The translations under genes and the position numbers were made by a program. A DNA stretch of 32,671 nt from OM182 bacterium MED-G24 (GTDB lineage Bacteria > Pseudomonadota > Gammaproteobacteria > Pseudomonadales > Azotimanducaceae), in assembly GCA_002457275.1 (NCBI GenBank), contig NTKD01000015.1, forward strand, positions 1 through 32,671, read 5' to 3'. This document shows, piece after piece, positions 16,592-25,106 of this stretch. How positions within the stretch are numbered: position 1 is the first letter of the stretch; each line of letters starts with the position of its first letter. The notes under the pieces were generated by a model. That model did no database searches, was not told where the DNA came from, and saw nothing but the letters and a program-made list of their open reading frames with translations.

Positions 16592-17020
16592 ATGAATACA
16601 ACCGTCCGCGCCCTGATTGTCGGCCTCGTTGCAGGCGTCATCGCCTATTTCGTTATCCAGATCGCCTTTACCGATGGCGTAAGCCTACCCACTAATATTG
16701 AGGATCTGGGGACCCTCGCCGTCATCGTTATCGCTTCTGTGATCACAGGATTCATCACCAGCAACGGCAGTCCTGACGCTGATATCACGAGTGTCATAAG
16801 TAGCAGTAGCAGCGGCTCCGAAACAGGGACCGTCAAATGGTTCAACGCAAAGAAGGGCTACGGGTTTATCACCCGTGACACCGGTGAAGATGTTTTTGTT
16901 CATTACCGCAATGTTGACGGGAACGGGCGTCGCGCAATCACGGATGGGAAACGCGTCTCGTTTGTCGTCGTTGAGAGCGATAAGGGGCCTCAGGCGGAAA
17001 CGGTCGAAGTACTCGACTGA
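16592..17020 (+). CDS. Membrane-anchored cold-shock-domain protein
   Basis: The product is 142 residues. The first 60 contain two hydrophobic helices (about 8-25, RALIVGLVAGVIAYFVIQI, and about 41-58, LGTLAVIVIASVITGF). A Ser-rich linker follows, then a complete cold-shock domain from about 76. It has GTVKWFNAKKGYGFI with RNP1-like KGYGFI, then EDVFVHY (RNP2-like) and KRVSFVVVESDKGPQAETV. Cold-shock domains bind single-stranded RNA or DNA, and fusion to two membrane spans would hold that activity at the inner membrane. A TATTAT -10-like sequence (16551-16556) lies 35 bp upstream, so the gene may have its own promoter. ATG with a weak GGAA site. Its role is unknown. Confidence 0.88.
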   Translation: MNTTVRALIVGLVAGVIAYFVIQIAFTDGVSLPTNIEDLGTLAVIVIASVITGFITSNGSPDADITSVISSSSSGSETGTVKWFNAKKGYGFITRDTGEDVFVHYRNVDGNGRRAITDGKRVSFVVVESDKGPQAETVEVLD

Positions 17021-17040
17021 CAGCTGAAATCAACGACGTC

Positions 17041-17901
17041 ATGCGCTTTCCCGGCCTGATTTGCAGCACCAAGGAACTGGCCGCCGCACAGAATCCGGTC
17101 ATCATTGATTGTCGTTTTGATCTCTCCAATCCCGAATGGGGGTACGCGTCCTGGCTCGAGGATCATATCCAAGGGGCACTGTACGCCCACCTGGATGGCG
17201 ACCTCTCAGGGCCGATCGTCCGTGGTCAGTCGGGTCGGCACCCACTGCCAGATCGGGAAATACTGAGCGAGCGCTTACGAAAATGGGGAGTCACCAACGA
17301 TTCCCTCGTTGTCACCTATGATCAGGGACCCGGGGCCTATGCCGCGAGGCTCTGGTGGTTGCTTCGCGATCTGGGCCACGCCAACGTTGTCGTACTTGAC
17401 GGTGGCTACAACCGCTGGACGAATGAATCCCGTCCCATCACCTCATCACAACCGGTACCCTCGACCGGCAGTTTTCACCCAACGGACGCTCTGACACGCG
17501 CCGTTTCCGCAGAACGTATTCTTAAAGACATTCAGTCAGACCGCACCCCCCGACCGAACGATCCTCGTCTATCCCTGATCGACGCACGCGAAGCGGTGCG
17601 CTTCTCAGGCCGCGCAGAACCCATCGATCCTGTGGCGGGATACATCCCCGGGGCGCGTTCATACTTCTTTGCAGAAAACCTGGGCCAAGACGGCTGCTTC
17701 GATCTTGAGGTCATACGTAAGCGATTCTCGTCTATGAGGGATGAGGACCTGGTCTGTTACTGCGGTTCAGGGGTCACAGCCACGCACAATATCCTGGCCA
17801 TACGCCTTGCCGGTCTGAACGAACCCGCACTCTACGCCGGGTCGTGGTCAGGATGGATCACCGACCCCACAAGACCGGTTGAAACAGATCCCGATAACTG
17901 A
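17041..17901 (+). CDS. sseA: 3-mercaptopyruvate sulfurtransferase (two rhodanese domains)
   Basis: This enzyme moves sulfur from 3-mercaptopyruvate to an acceptor such as cyanide or a thiol. Two rhodanese domains are present. The first (about 5-130) is structural, with VIIDCRFDL and DGGYNRW. The second (about 150-280) carries the active-site loop CGSGVT at residues 241-246, with the persulfide-forming Cys241. A CG[ST]GVT loop is the mark of mercaptopyruvate enzymes, whereas thiosulfate rhodaneses have CRKGVT. DAREAVRFSGRAEPIDPVAG is the usual start of domain two. The gene is 20 bp after the cold-shock gene and 20 bp before mnmC. The sulfur link to tRNA wobble modification is suggestive only. 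Confidence 0.94.
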   Translation: MRFPGLICSTKELAAAQNPVIIDCRFDLSNPEWGYASWLEDHIQGALYAHLDGDLSGPIVRGQSGRHPLPDREILSERLRKWGVTNDSLVVTYDQGPGAYAARLWWLLRDLGHANVVVLDGGYNRWTNESRPITSSQPVPSTGSFHPTDALTRAVSAERILKDIQSDRTPRPNDPRLSLIDAREAVRFSGRAEPIDPVAGYIPGARSYFFAENLGQDGCFDLEVIRKRFSSMRDEDLVCYCGSGVTATHNILAIRLAGLNEPALYAGSWSGWITDPTRPVETDPDN

Positions 17902-17921
17902 CCCGGCGTTGGCAGCACCTG

Positions 17922-19736
17922 GTGACGAACGACTATTGTCTACAACACGCAACGATCGATTGGCCTTTGCGTTCAGTGCCGCAGGCTCGACGTGAAGGTG
18001 ACATCTATTGGTCTTTCACCGGCGGTCTAGACGAGAAGCGGCATGTGTATATCGAGGGCAACGGACTCCCGGAACGCTTCAGTTCGCTGAAGCAGTCATC
18101 ATTCCAGGTGTTCGAACTAGGCTTCGGCTTCGGTCTCAATTTCTTGCTAACCGCCAGTGCCTGGTCTCATCGGGCACAACCGGGTCAAATCCTGCACTAC
18201 GTCGCAGTCGAACGCGCACCGGTTGCACCCGCGGATCTACGGCGCTTGCTGCAGCGGATCACGATTTCGAACAAAGAACGGCTGACACAAATCTACCCGG
18301 CTCCGGTGGCCGGACTGCATACCCTCTGGTTCCAACCGAACGTCTGTCTGCACCTGTACCTGGGTGACGCTAGGTCCCTGTTGGCTGATGGGCTTCTACG
18401 CAACATCGACTGCATCTTTCTTGATGGCTTCGCACCTATTCGAAATCCGGACGCCTGGGACCCATGGGTATTGAAGCAACTTGCGCTAGCATCTCGTTCC
18501 GGCGCCACCCTCTGCACTTACAGCGTCGCGGGACACGTCCGACGAAACCTGCAGGCTGCTGGCTTCCAGATACAACGGCGACCGGGTTACGGGCAAAAGC
18601 GGGAAATGCTCCACGCGTCCCTACCACCTGACACGCACGAGGGCACTCCGTTGACTGTGGCGCCGGTTTCAGTGGCCGTCATCGGCGGTGGTCTTGCAGG
18701 ACACCAGGTTGCACGCGCGCTCTCGCGGAGAGGCATTCAACCTACGATCTTCGACGACGGGGGCATCCGTCTACCCATGTATGCACTCTCGCCGCAGGTT
18801 GCTCTCAACGTGAACCCGGAGAGCAGGCTATCGCTGCTGGGCACACAGTTCACAAACAACCACCTGGACGTGCAACGCATCGGTCTGCAACGGAAAATGT
18901 CGAGCGGACGTCGACAACGCGTCCTGGCCTCACTACACCCCGATGTCGCAAGCGATTGCGGCAACGGATTATTGTATACCCACGGCGGTTTTCTCTACGG
19001 CAAAGACCTGTTCACGGACGAAACCAATACACCGGACAACAGGATCCAACGAGGTCAAGTGCTTGACGTCGTTGAACAAAGTGATCGTGTGGTCGTTACA
19101 TTCCAGCCGATCCATTCACCTTCAACGCAGATCGACAACTTCGATCACGTCTACATCGCCGCCCCCGATCGTGCACTGACGGTACTATCCCCGGTCCCAT
19201 TGACTCCCGTGTGGGGTCAGAGTGTCGTCATCCAGGCAGACTCAACGATCGATGGTCCTGTGATCGCCGATGGCGCGAGCATCATTCCCGGCCCGGATGG
19301 ATTCCAGGTGTCCGCGACCTACGACCGAGATCGTCACTCCCAGTCAGATCCCAGGTACCAGGACACAGAAGTACTGGTCCATCACTTCAGACGAAGTCAT
19401 CCAGACACGCGTGTTCAGAGCATCCGAGCGATAACGGGTCAACGCACCACCACACCTGACCGAGTTCCGGTCGCCGGACCTGCTCCCGATTGGCAGGCCC
19501 TCGGGGCCTATTGTGCCGACAATACGCAAACCAGGCCGTTTCAGAACTACAGCGATCGCATCGGTCTGCTGACAGGTTTCGGTTCCCATGGCACCACGCT
19601 CGCTCCACTACTCGCCGAGTTTCTTGTGGCGAGCATGATGAAAGAACCGACCGTCCTAACGCGCGACCTGATGACCGTGCTGTTACCGTCCCGGTTTCTT
19701 CTCAGACAGGTCGGACGTCTTCAAACGCCTTTGTAA
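17922..19736 (+). CDS. mnmC: Bifunctional tRNA 5-(carboxy)methylaminomethyl-uridine enzyme MnmC, divergent FAD domain
   Basis: MnmC finishes the mnm5 group on wobble uridine 34. Its FAD domain removes the carboxymethyl part and its methyltransferase domain adds a methyl from SAM. Residues 1-235 match the methyltransferase domain: GDIYWSFTGGLDEKRHVYIEG, FELGFGFGLNFL, FLDGFAPIRNPDAW and TYSVAGHVRRNLQAAGF. From about 247 a Rossmann motif (VAVIGGGLAGHQVARAL) begins the oxidoreductase domain. That domain keeps late motifs such as ITGQRTTTPDRVPVAG and LTGFGSHGTTLAPLLAE. The normally strict GASGN-x-x-G segment after the first strand is not present; the sequence there reads RLPMYALSPQVALN. At 604 residues it is shorter than E. 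coli MnmC (668). GTG start at 17922. Confidence 0.92.
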   Translation: MTNDYCLQHATIDWPLRSVPQARREGDIYWSFTGGLDEKRHVYIEGNGLPERFSSLKQSSFQVFELGFGFGLNFLLTASAWSHRAQPGQILHYVAVERAPVAPADLRRLLQRITISNKERLTQIYPAPVAGLHTLWFQPNVCLHLYLGDARSLLADGLLRNIDCIFLDGFAPIRNPDAWDPWVLKQLALASRSGATLCTYSVAGHVRRNLQAAGFQIQRRPGYGQKREMLHASLPPDTHEGTPLTVAPVSVAVIGGGLAGHQVARALSRRGIQPTIFDDGGIRLPMYALSPQVALNVNPESRLSLLGTQFTNNHLDVQRIGLQRKMSSGRRQRVLASLHPDVASDCGNGLLYTHGGFLYGKDLFTDETNTPDNRIQRGQVLDVVEQSDRVVVTFQPIHSPSTQIDNFDHVYIAAPDRALTVLSPVPLTPVWGQSVVIQADSTIDGPVIADGASIIPGPDGFQVSATYDRDRHSQSDPRYQDTEVLVHHFRRSHPDTRVQSIRAITGQRTTTPDRVPVAGPAPDWQALGAYCADNTQTRPFQNYSDRIGLLTGFGSHGTTLAPLLAEFLVASMMKEPTVLTRDLMTVLLPSRFLLRQVGRLQTPL

Positions 19737-19751
19737 GACGGTTGGTGCGCG

Positions 19752-20927
19752 TCAGACCTTGTCGAACGTACGCACCTTGACGACGCCGTCCAGTGCGGAG
19801 ATAGCCGCGACCAGATCATCGGAGGCCTGTGTATCTATATCGATCAGATTGTAGGCGATGTCGTCCCGGCTCTTGTTGAGCATGTCGAGCACATTGATGT
19901 TTCGGTCTGCGAGGATCGACAGCACGCCACCCAGAATACGAGGGACGTTGCGGTTGGCCAGGGCCAGCCGGTAGCCCTCGGTCCGTTCCAGGGAAATCGC
20001 AGGAAAGTTCACACTGTTTCGAATATTGCCGTGTTCGAGGAAGTCGATGACCTGATCCGCAACCATGATCGCGCAGTTTTCTTCGGCTTCGTCTGTGCTG
20101 GCCCCAAGATGAGGTGTGAACGTGACGCCTTCGACTCCCATAAGTTCAGGAACGGGGAAATCAGAGATGTATTGCGACAATCTCCCGGAATCCAGCTCTC
20201 GCGCAAGCGCCTCATTGTCTACGATGTCATCCCGGGCAAAGTTGAGCAGCGTTGCTCCTTCTCGGAAGTAACCCAACGCCTCATCATTCAGCATCCCCCG
20301 TGTTGCAGGCAGTGATGGCACATGGAGTGACACCACATCTGATCGTGCAAACAACGCCTGCATGTTTTCCATTTTCTGGACAGAACTGGACAGTCGCCAG
20401 GCGGCTTCTACGGACAACGCAGGATCATACCCCAGGACGTCCATACCCATCTGCAGCCCCATTTCCGCGACCATCGAACCGATCGCTCCAAGTCCTAATA
20501 CACCCAATGTCCGACCCATCAGTTCAGTACCCTTGAACTGTTTCTTGCCTGCCTCAACGAGGCTGTTCAGTTCTGCCTTGTCGGTCGCCGTCAGACCTCG
20601 TACATATTCAACCCCTGGCACTATCCCTCGACGTGACAACAGCAGACCCGCCATGACCAATTCCTTGACCGCGTTGGCGTTGGCTCCCGGCGTATTGAAA
20701 ACCACGATGCCACGTTCGGTATAGAGGTCCACGGGAATGTTGTTCACACCAGCACCTGCACGTCCGACTGCGACCAGCGACGACGATGCATCTGCTTCAC
20801 CAAGTTTGGCGCTACGAACCAGAATCGCATCGGGATCCAGCAGTTCACCGGCGAGTTCATAGTCACTAAGAGAGAACCGGTTCAATCCTCTTTCAGAAAT
20901 GTTGTTCATGGTTCTGATTTTGTACAT
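19752..20927 (-). CDS. serA: D-3-phosphoglycerate dehydrogenase, short ACT form
   Basis: This enzyme makes phosphohydroxypyruvate, the first step of serine synthesis. The 391 residues contain a substrate domain (DPDAILVRSAK, VGRAGAGVNNIPVD, FNTPGANANAVKELV) and the NAD domain (LGVLGLGAIGSMVAEMGLQMGM). Catalytic motifs LNFARDDIVDNEAL (Arg) and FTPHLGASTDEAEENCA (His) follow, then a C-terminal ACT domain (LADRNINVLDMLNKSRDDIAYNLIDID). The start MYKIRTMNNISERGL and the overall form resemble the SerA common in clostridia more than E. coli SerA. A minus-strand TAGAAT (20955-20960) is a possible -10 element, followed by a run of seven T. It converges with mnmC, 15 bp apart, with no clear terminator. 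Confidence 0.95.
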   Translation of the reverse strand: MYKIRTMNNISERGLNRFSLSDYELAGELLDPDAILVRSAKLGEADASSSLVAVGRAGAGVNNIPVDLYTERGIVVFNTPGANANAVKELVMAGLLLSRRGIVPGVEYVRGLTATDKAELNSLVEAGKKQFKGTELMGRTLGVLGLGAIGSMVAEMGLQMGMDVLGYDPALSVEAAWRLSSSVQKMENMQALFARSDVVSLHVPSLPATRGMLNDEALGYFREGATLLNFARDDIVDNEALARELDSGRLSQYISDFPVPELMGVEGVTFTPHLGASTDEAEENCAIMVADQVIDFLEHGNIRNSVNFPAISLERTEGYRLALANRNVPRILGGVLSILADRNINVLDMLNKSRDDIAYNLIDIDTQASDDLVAAISALDGVVKVRTFDKV

Positions 20928-20954
20928 GGGGGTACCGTCAAAAAAACGCGGTGA

Positions 20955-20960
20955 ATTCTA
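20955..20960 (-). promoter_or_regulatory. Candidate -10 element of serA
   Basis: TAGAAT on the minus strand, about 28 nt upstream of the serA start in the 66-bp gap after the murG-like gene. The -35 match is poor. Confidence 0.3.
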
Positions 20961-20993
20961 GCTTGTCTAGGCAGGCAATACACGCCATGTCCA

Positions 20994-22085
20994 CTACTCC
21001 GACGTCATATCTGGAAGTTCCTCGTTCGCAAGGTCCGCGATCGTCGCCAGAATCATCGACGTGCTATCAAGCACCTCGAAACTTTCCTGGGCAGTAACGA
21101 TTTCCATACGCTCTGCCATGACCTGTCTGATCGCATCAACCAATACCTCCGCGCTCAGATCCTCCTGGGCCAAAATCCGACTCATACCGGTTCTTACAAA
21201 CGCGCGGGCGTTCTGAATCTGATCGCCGCGACTGGCCGACAGCGGCAACGGAATCAACAAGTGGGGTCGTCGCAATGCGATGAGCTCGTAGAGGGCATTG
21301 GCGCCGGCACGACTGACTACAACATCTGAGGACATCATCACGTCACCAAATTCGGCACCAATAAACTCAAGCTGTCGATAACCCGGAATATCACGATGCT
21401 TGTCTGACAGCTGTCCGTCACCAACCACATGAACGACCTGCATCTGTGCGATCAGCTTCGGCAGCGCCTGACGGACGACATCATTGATCGTCGCCGCACC
21501 CAGACTACCGCAGAACACCAGCAACACGGGTTGATCTGATGAAAATCCCAGCCAGTTCAGTCCGCGTTGCCGGTCCCCCTCCAGCAACGCTCGCCGAAGC
21601 GGAGTGCCCGTCAACAGCGCCTTGCGAGCATCGATGAACCGACGGGTCTCTTCAAAATTGATGCAGACAGTCTTTGCAATGGGCGCACACAGGCGTGTCG
21701 CCAGACCCGGTGTGACATCTGACTCATGGCACACCACGGGGATTCTGCATATCCAGGCAGCAAATACGACGGGTACTGCGACAAAACCACCTTTGGAAAA
21801 CACCACGTCTGGTCGTTCTGTCAGGCAGATCACCATGGCCTGCACACATCCCCATACCATCAGGATCGGGTCAACGAAGTTCTGCCAGGACCAGTAACGG
21901 CGAAGTTTTCCCGTCGCGATCGGCGAATAGACAACCTGCGCTGCTTCTACGAGGGTTCGTTCAATGCCCCCATACGATCCCACGTAACTGACGCGCCAGC
22001 GTCGAGCGGTCAGCTGTTCCATCAGTGCAATGTTGGGTGTGACGTGTCCCGCTGACCCGCCCCCTGTGAACAGCACGTGTTTCAC
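20994..22085 (-). CDS. murG: MurG-like UDP-GlcNAc glycosyltransferase of the Bacillus/Clostridium second type
   Basis: This GT-B fold glycosyltransferase (family GT28) of 363 residues is related to MurG, which adds GlcNAc to lipid I to make lipid II on the inner face of the membrane. Segments seen are FTGGGSAGHVTPNIALMEQL, VGSYGGIERTL, GKLRRYWSWQNF, PDVVFSKGGFVAVPVVFAAW and CHESDVTPGLATRL. Further on are LTGTPLRRALLEG, FCGSLGAATIN and SRAGANALYELIALRRPHLLIPLPLSASRGDQIQNA. These follow the extra MurG of Bacillus cereus and clostridia rather than the proteobacterial form (GGTGGHVFPGLAV, HEQN). The gene is outside the dcw cluster and starts at GTG, overlapping the hda stop as GTGA. It may be a second MurG or act on another acceptor. 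Confidence 0.85.
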   Translation of the reverse strand: MKHVLFTGGGSAGHVTPNIALMEQLTARRWRVSYVGSYGGIERTLVEAAQVVYSPIATGKLRRYWSWQNFVDPILMVWGCVQAMVICLTERPDVVFSKGGFVAVPVVFAAWICRIPVVCHESDVTPGLATRLCAPIAKTVCINFEETRRFIDARKALLTGTPLRRALLEGDRQRGLNWLGFSSDQPVLLVFCGSLGAATINDVVRQALPKLIAQMQVVHVVGDGQLSDKHRDIPGYRQLEFIGAEFGDVMMSSDVVVSRAGANALYELIALRRPHLLIPLPLSASRGDQIQNARAFVRTGMSRILAQEDLSAEVLVDAIRQVMAERMEIVTAQESFEVLDSTSMILATIADLANEELPDMTSE

Positions 22086-22753
22086 AGATTCAGCATCTCA
22101 CGCACCAACGGAATGGTGACCCTGCGTTGCTGCCGCAACGATTCATGTGCCAGACCATCCAGCACACGCAGCAGCGTTTGCTGGTCCCGCGCACATCGAT
22201 TCATCACATAGTCCACGACCTGTTCGGACAACTGAAACCCATGTCGGGATGCACGTTGCTGTAGCAATCTGGTTTTCCCGGCCTGGTCCAGCTCGCTGGA
22301 CTCAACGTGTGACATCGCTCGAAAACGAGAGCGCAGATCTGCAAGTGGCACATGCAATTCGAGAGGATGTGTCAGTCCAGACATCAACAACGCGTGACCA
22401 TTGTCCTTCAGGCTATTGAACAGATGGAACAACGGAGCTTGCCAGGCTTCATCCTGAAGCACGTCATCCGCTTCATCGATGCACAACAGTTCATATTGAT
22501 GAAGGTTGTCGAGCATCTCGGGTGAGGTTCGTGCGGGACTGGGCAGATACATCACCTGTCGATGGTCGGCCTGCCATGCGTGGCAGAAAGCCTGGAGAAG
22601 ATGCGACCGGCCGGTCCCGAGCGGGCCCCAACAGTAGGCCCAGGGTGTCTCAACCCTCAGTTCTCGAGGCACCTCTCCTAGAAAGTTGGCGAACGTGGCG
22701 TCCGGTCGAAGTTCGAGATCCAGCAGGAGCTGTGACGTGACTTGCCTCACCAT
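22082..22753 (-). CDS. hda: DnaA regulatory inactivator Hda
   Basis: Hda is an AAA+ protein that, with the DNA-loaded beta clamp, promotes ATP hydrolysis by DnaA and prevents re-initiation. The 223-residue product begins with the clamp-binding QLLLDLELRPDATFANFLG. It has Walker A GPLGTGRSHLL (Arg in place of Lys, as in other Hda proteins) and Walker B LLCIDEADDV. A sensor/arginine-finger region LRSRFRAM and sensor 2 near DQQTLLRVLDGL follow. It overlaps the upstream permease stop by one base (TGATG) and the downstream MurG-like gene by four. Permease-hda pairs are common in Gammaproteobacteria. Confidence 0.94.
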   Translation of the reverse strand: MVRQVTSQLLLDLELRPDATFANFLGEVPRELRVETPWAYCWGPLGTGRSHLLQAFCHAWQADHRQVMYLPSPARTSPEMLDNLHQYELLCIDEADDVLQDEAWQAPLFHLFNSLKDNGHALLMSGLTHPLELHVPLADLRSRFRAMSHVESSELDQAGKTRLLQQRASRHGFQLSEQVVDYVMNRCARDQQTLLRVLDGLAHESLRQQRRVTIPLVREMLNL

Positions 22754-23868
22754 CAGCTTTTCTGGTCACCTGGGACGTGCTGTGCAGCCGACCCTTCCTC
22801 AGGCAGATCACCAGTATCCGGCACTGTATACAGGTCGCTATCCTTATAGCGCTCATGCGCGTGTCGAACAAAAACCATGATCACCGCAGCAATCGGCAGC
22901 GCCAGTAAAACACCCACAAAACCAAAGAGCTGACCGCCAGCAAGAATCGCAAAAATGACCGCGACGGGATGCAGACCGATCCTGTCACCAACAAACAACG
23001 GCGTCAGGACAAAGCCCTCGAGGATCTGACCGATCGCGAAAACAACGCCCACGTAGGCCACGAATGTCAGATCCTGAAACTGAAACAAGGCTGCGAGTCC
23101 TGCGGCCAGAATCCCGACAATGACCCCCAGGTACGGAACGATGCTGGCCAGCCCCGCCAGAAGGCCAATGACAATCGCCAGCTCCAGACCAACCACATAG
23201 AGACCGATGGCATAGATACAGCCCAGAATAAGCATTACCAGCAACTGACCACGTAGGAACGCGCTTAGCACCTCATCACACTCACGGGTTAGCGTCGTTA
23301 CGATCCCCTCGATATCCCTCGGAACCAGATCTGCAACTGCCGCCACCAGATTGTCCCAATCTCTCATGAGGTAGAAGCCGACCACAGGAATCAGAATCAG
23401 GTTTGCAATCCAGGTCACCAACGCGAGAGACGACTTGGTCACCTCCGCCAGTACCAGCGTGACCACATCGCCTGTCTGCTGCCAGTTGGCCAGTACCTGG
23501 GTCCGCAGTGCGTCCAAGCGGATATCAAACGGATCAATGCCGAAATAACTCACGAGCAGTGGGCTCGCAGTCTCCTGTAGCCAGATGATGAACTCGGGGA
23601 CTCCGCGGATCAGAGCGACAAGTTCGCGTACCACCAACGGCACCAACACGAGGACACTTAGAACAACAACCAGGCCAAACCCGAAGAACACCAGCATAAC
23701 CGCGAGCGTACGATTGATCTTGAAAGACTCCAGCCGATCTACCAGGGGGTCCCCCAGGTAAGCGAGAATCATCGCCACCAGAAACGGCATGAGTATGGGT
23801 TTCAGCAAATAGATCAGTACCAGCGCAAGCGCAAGGGTACCAAGCCAGAATGTCCTTTGGCTGGTCAT
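22753..23868 (-). CDS. AI-2E family transporter (PerM-like permease)
   Basis: This polytopic inner-membrane protein of 371 residues has about eight helices in the family pattern. The N-terminal pair is LALALVLIYLLKPILMPFLVAMILAYL. A soluble periplasmic-type loop covers about residues 85-150. The C-terminal bundle contains VVGFYLMRDW, DEVLSAFLRGQLLVMLILGCIYAIGL, LGVIVGILAAGLAAL and LTPLFVGDRIGLHPVAVIFAILAGGQLFGFVGVLLALP. Family members include TqsA exporters and sodium/proton exchangers, so the substrate is not predictable. It lies 20 bp after the DUF2066 gene and is coupled to hda. Confidence 0.92.
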   Translation of the reverse strand: MTSQRTFWLGTLALALVLIYLLKPILMPFLVAMILAYLGDPLVDRLESFKINRTLAVMLVFFGFGLVVVLSVLVLVPLVVRELVALIRGVPEFIIWLQETASPLLVSYFGIDPFDIRLDALRTQVLANWQQTGDVVTLVLAEVTKSSLALVTWIANLILIPVVGFYLMRDWDNLVAAVADLVPRDIEGIVTTLTRECDEVLSAFLRGQLLVMLILGCIYAIGLYVVGLELAIVIGLLAGLASIVPYLGVIVGILAAGLAALFQFQDLTFVAYVGVVFAIGQILEGFVLTPLFVGDRIGLHPVAVIFAILAGGQLFGFVGVLLALPIAAVIMVFVRHAHERYKDSDLYTVPDTGDLPEEGSAAQHVPGDQKS

Positions 23869-23888
23869 CAGACCCTCCTGTTCCTCAC

Positions 23889-24962
23889 CTACTGGATCCA
23901 GCGAAAGCGAAGCTGATTGCGGCGGCCTGTGGGCACCACCACCATGGCCTCATCCAGATCAATCAGTTCCTTCAACTGATCGGGCTGGCCCTCCATGCTG
24001 ATCTGGTACGACACCTCATCCCCTTCAACGGTATTGACCACGACATCAAGTATCGGGGTCAAACCACTGAGGTAGCGTCCGACCGCAGCGTACGCTTCAA
24101 GTGAATCCACAGCTTCCACAGTGACCGTGATGTCACCCCGGGAGGCGTCAATGGCGTAGAGCTGAGCCAACTGTGCAGTGAGACGATCCATCACTGACAC
24201 GACCATTTCATCCGCATCAAATCCGACCGTATCAAAATTCTGCCATCGATCATCCAGTCTAAAAGACCAGCGGCCCACCCAGCGGCCACCCTGTTTCTGA
24301 ACGCGACCAGTCAGGATACAGTCCGGACGATAACGGACCGAGGCAGTCTCGACCGTCCCGAGAAACTGTCCCCAGATCTGGGCCGTCGAGACTTGGCCTG
24401 TATCTTCCAGATCCATGAGTGGCCAGAGAAGTGGCAGACCACGTTCTCTTGCCCGAACCTGGAACGCGGCTGCCAACACATCAGGGTCACTCTCCCCCAG
24501 CATTCGGCGTTGACCATCCTCCTCAGCCTGTGCGACCCACATCATGATGCCCGGGCGCTCGCTCCCCCAGACAGAAAATCCTGCCTCACGGAGCAACCGC
24601 GACACCGCGTTGGGTTCGAACCGGATCGTCAGGAGTTTCGCATTTGCCAGTTCACCCGACACCACCAGCTGTCGATTCGTCGTTTGGTAGTGATGTTCAT
24701 CATAATATCGATCCGGATTCCTCATCGCTGAGATCACCGATTGATGACGCGCAACCCCGGTGTCACCTGAAACCCGAGTCAACACCTGCTGTAAACCCGA
24801 AGCAACGCCATTTTTCAAGGCCGACTCGCTCTGATCGGATACCAGCACCTCGGCCTGGTAAAGATCCTCCACCAGTAAACCGGAAGCCGCGCATGAGCAG
24901 ATCAATGCACAGATGGTGGCAACCAAGCGGACTATTGGGTGTCTGATATCCATTTTCGACAC
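23889..24962 (-). CDS. DUF2066 domain-containing exported protein
   Basis: The 357-residue protein has an N-terminal signal-like helix (VRLVATICALICSCAASGLL, about 11-30). This is followed by VEDLYQAEVLVSDQSESALKNGVASGLQQVLTRVSG, the hallmark of DUF2066. The domain continues through SRLLREAGFSVWGSERPGIMMWVA and a C-terminal region (ITVTVEAVDSLEAYAAVGRYLSGLTPI) resembling small beta-alpha modules. It is probably periplasmic. A Cys at about residue 24 lies in the leader, but no good lipobox is seen. Its function is unknown. It leads the minus-strand group with the permease and hda and is divergent from the DUF3108 gene, an arrangement known in pseudomonads. There, purM and purN also lie nearby; here they do not. 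Confidence 0.88.
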   Translation of the reverse strand: MSKMDIRHPIVRLVATICALICSCAASGLLVEDLYQAEVLVSDQSESALKNGVASGLQQVLTRVSGDTGVARHQSVISAMRNPDRYYDEHHYQTTNRQLVVSGELANAKLLTIRFEPNAVSRLLREAGFSVWGSERPGIMMWVAQAEEDGQRRMLGESDPDVLAAAFQVRARERGLPLLWPLMDLEDTGQVSTAQIWGQFLGTVETASVRYRPDCILTGRVQKQGGRWVGRWSFRLDDRWQNFDTVGFDADEMVVSVMDRLTAQLAQLYAIDASRGDITVTVEAVDSLEAYAAVGRYLSGLTPILDVVVNTVEGDEVSYQISMEGQPDQLKELIDLDEAMVVVPTGRRNQLRFRWIQ

Positions 24963-25084
24963 TATTTCTGTTAGAGACTACTCGTATAGCCACATGTGCT
25001 CGTACAATCATGAGCCACGAGCGGGAGGGCGATATGCACGCCGGATTGCGTGTCAAAGGTCTGCACGTTCAGGCCTCTCATATT

Positions 25085-25106
25085 CAGCCAGCAGTCAGAC
25101 TGGCTG
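25085..25106. other. Perfect 7-bp inverted repeat in the DUF2066/DUF3108 intergenic region
   Basis: CAGCCAG (25085-25091) and CTGGCTG (25100-25106) flank an 8-nt spacer, about 40 bp upstream of the DUF3108 start. It could be an operator for a dimeric regulator or an mRNA hairpin. There is no U-run, so it is not a terminator. Confidence 0.4.

Noticed and set aside
24608-24622. GGTTCGAACC, a tRNA T-loop-like sequence
   Set aside because: It lies inside the DUF2066 coding sequence, and no cloverleaf arms are found around it on either strand.
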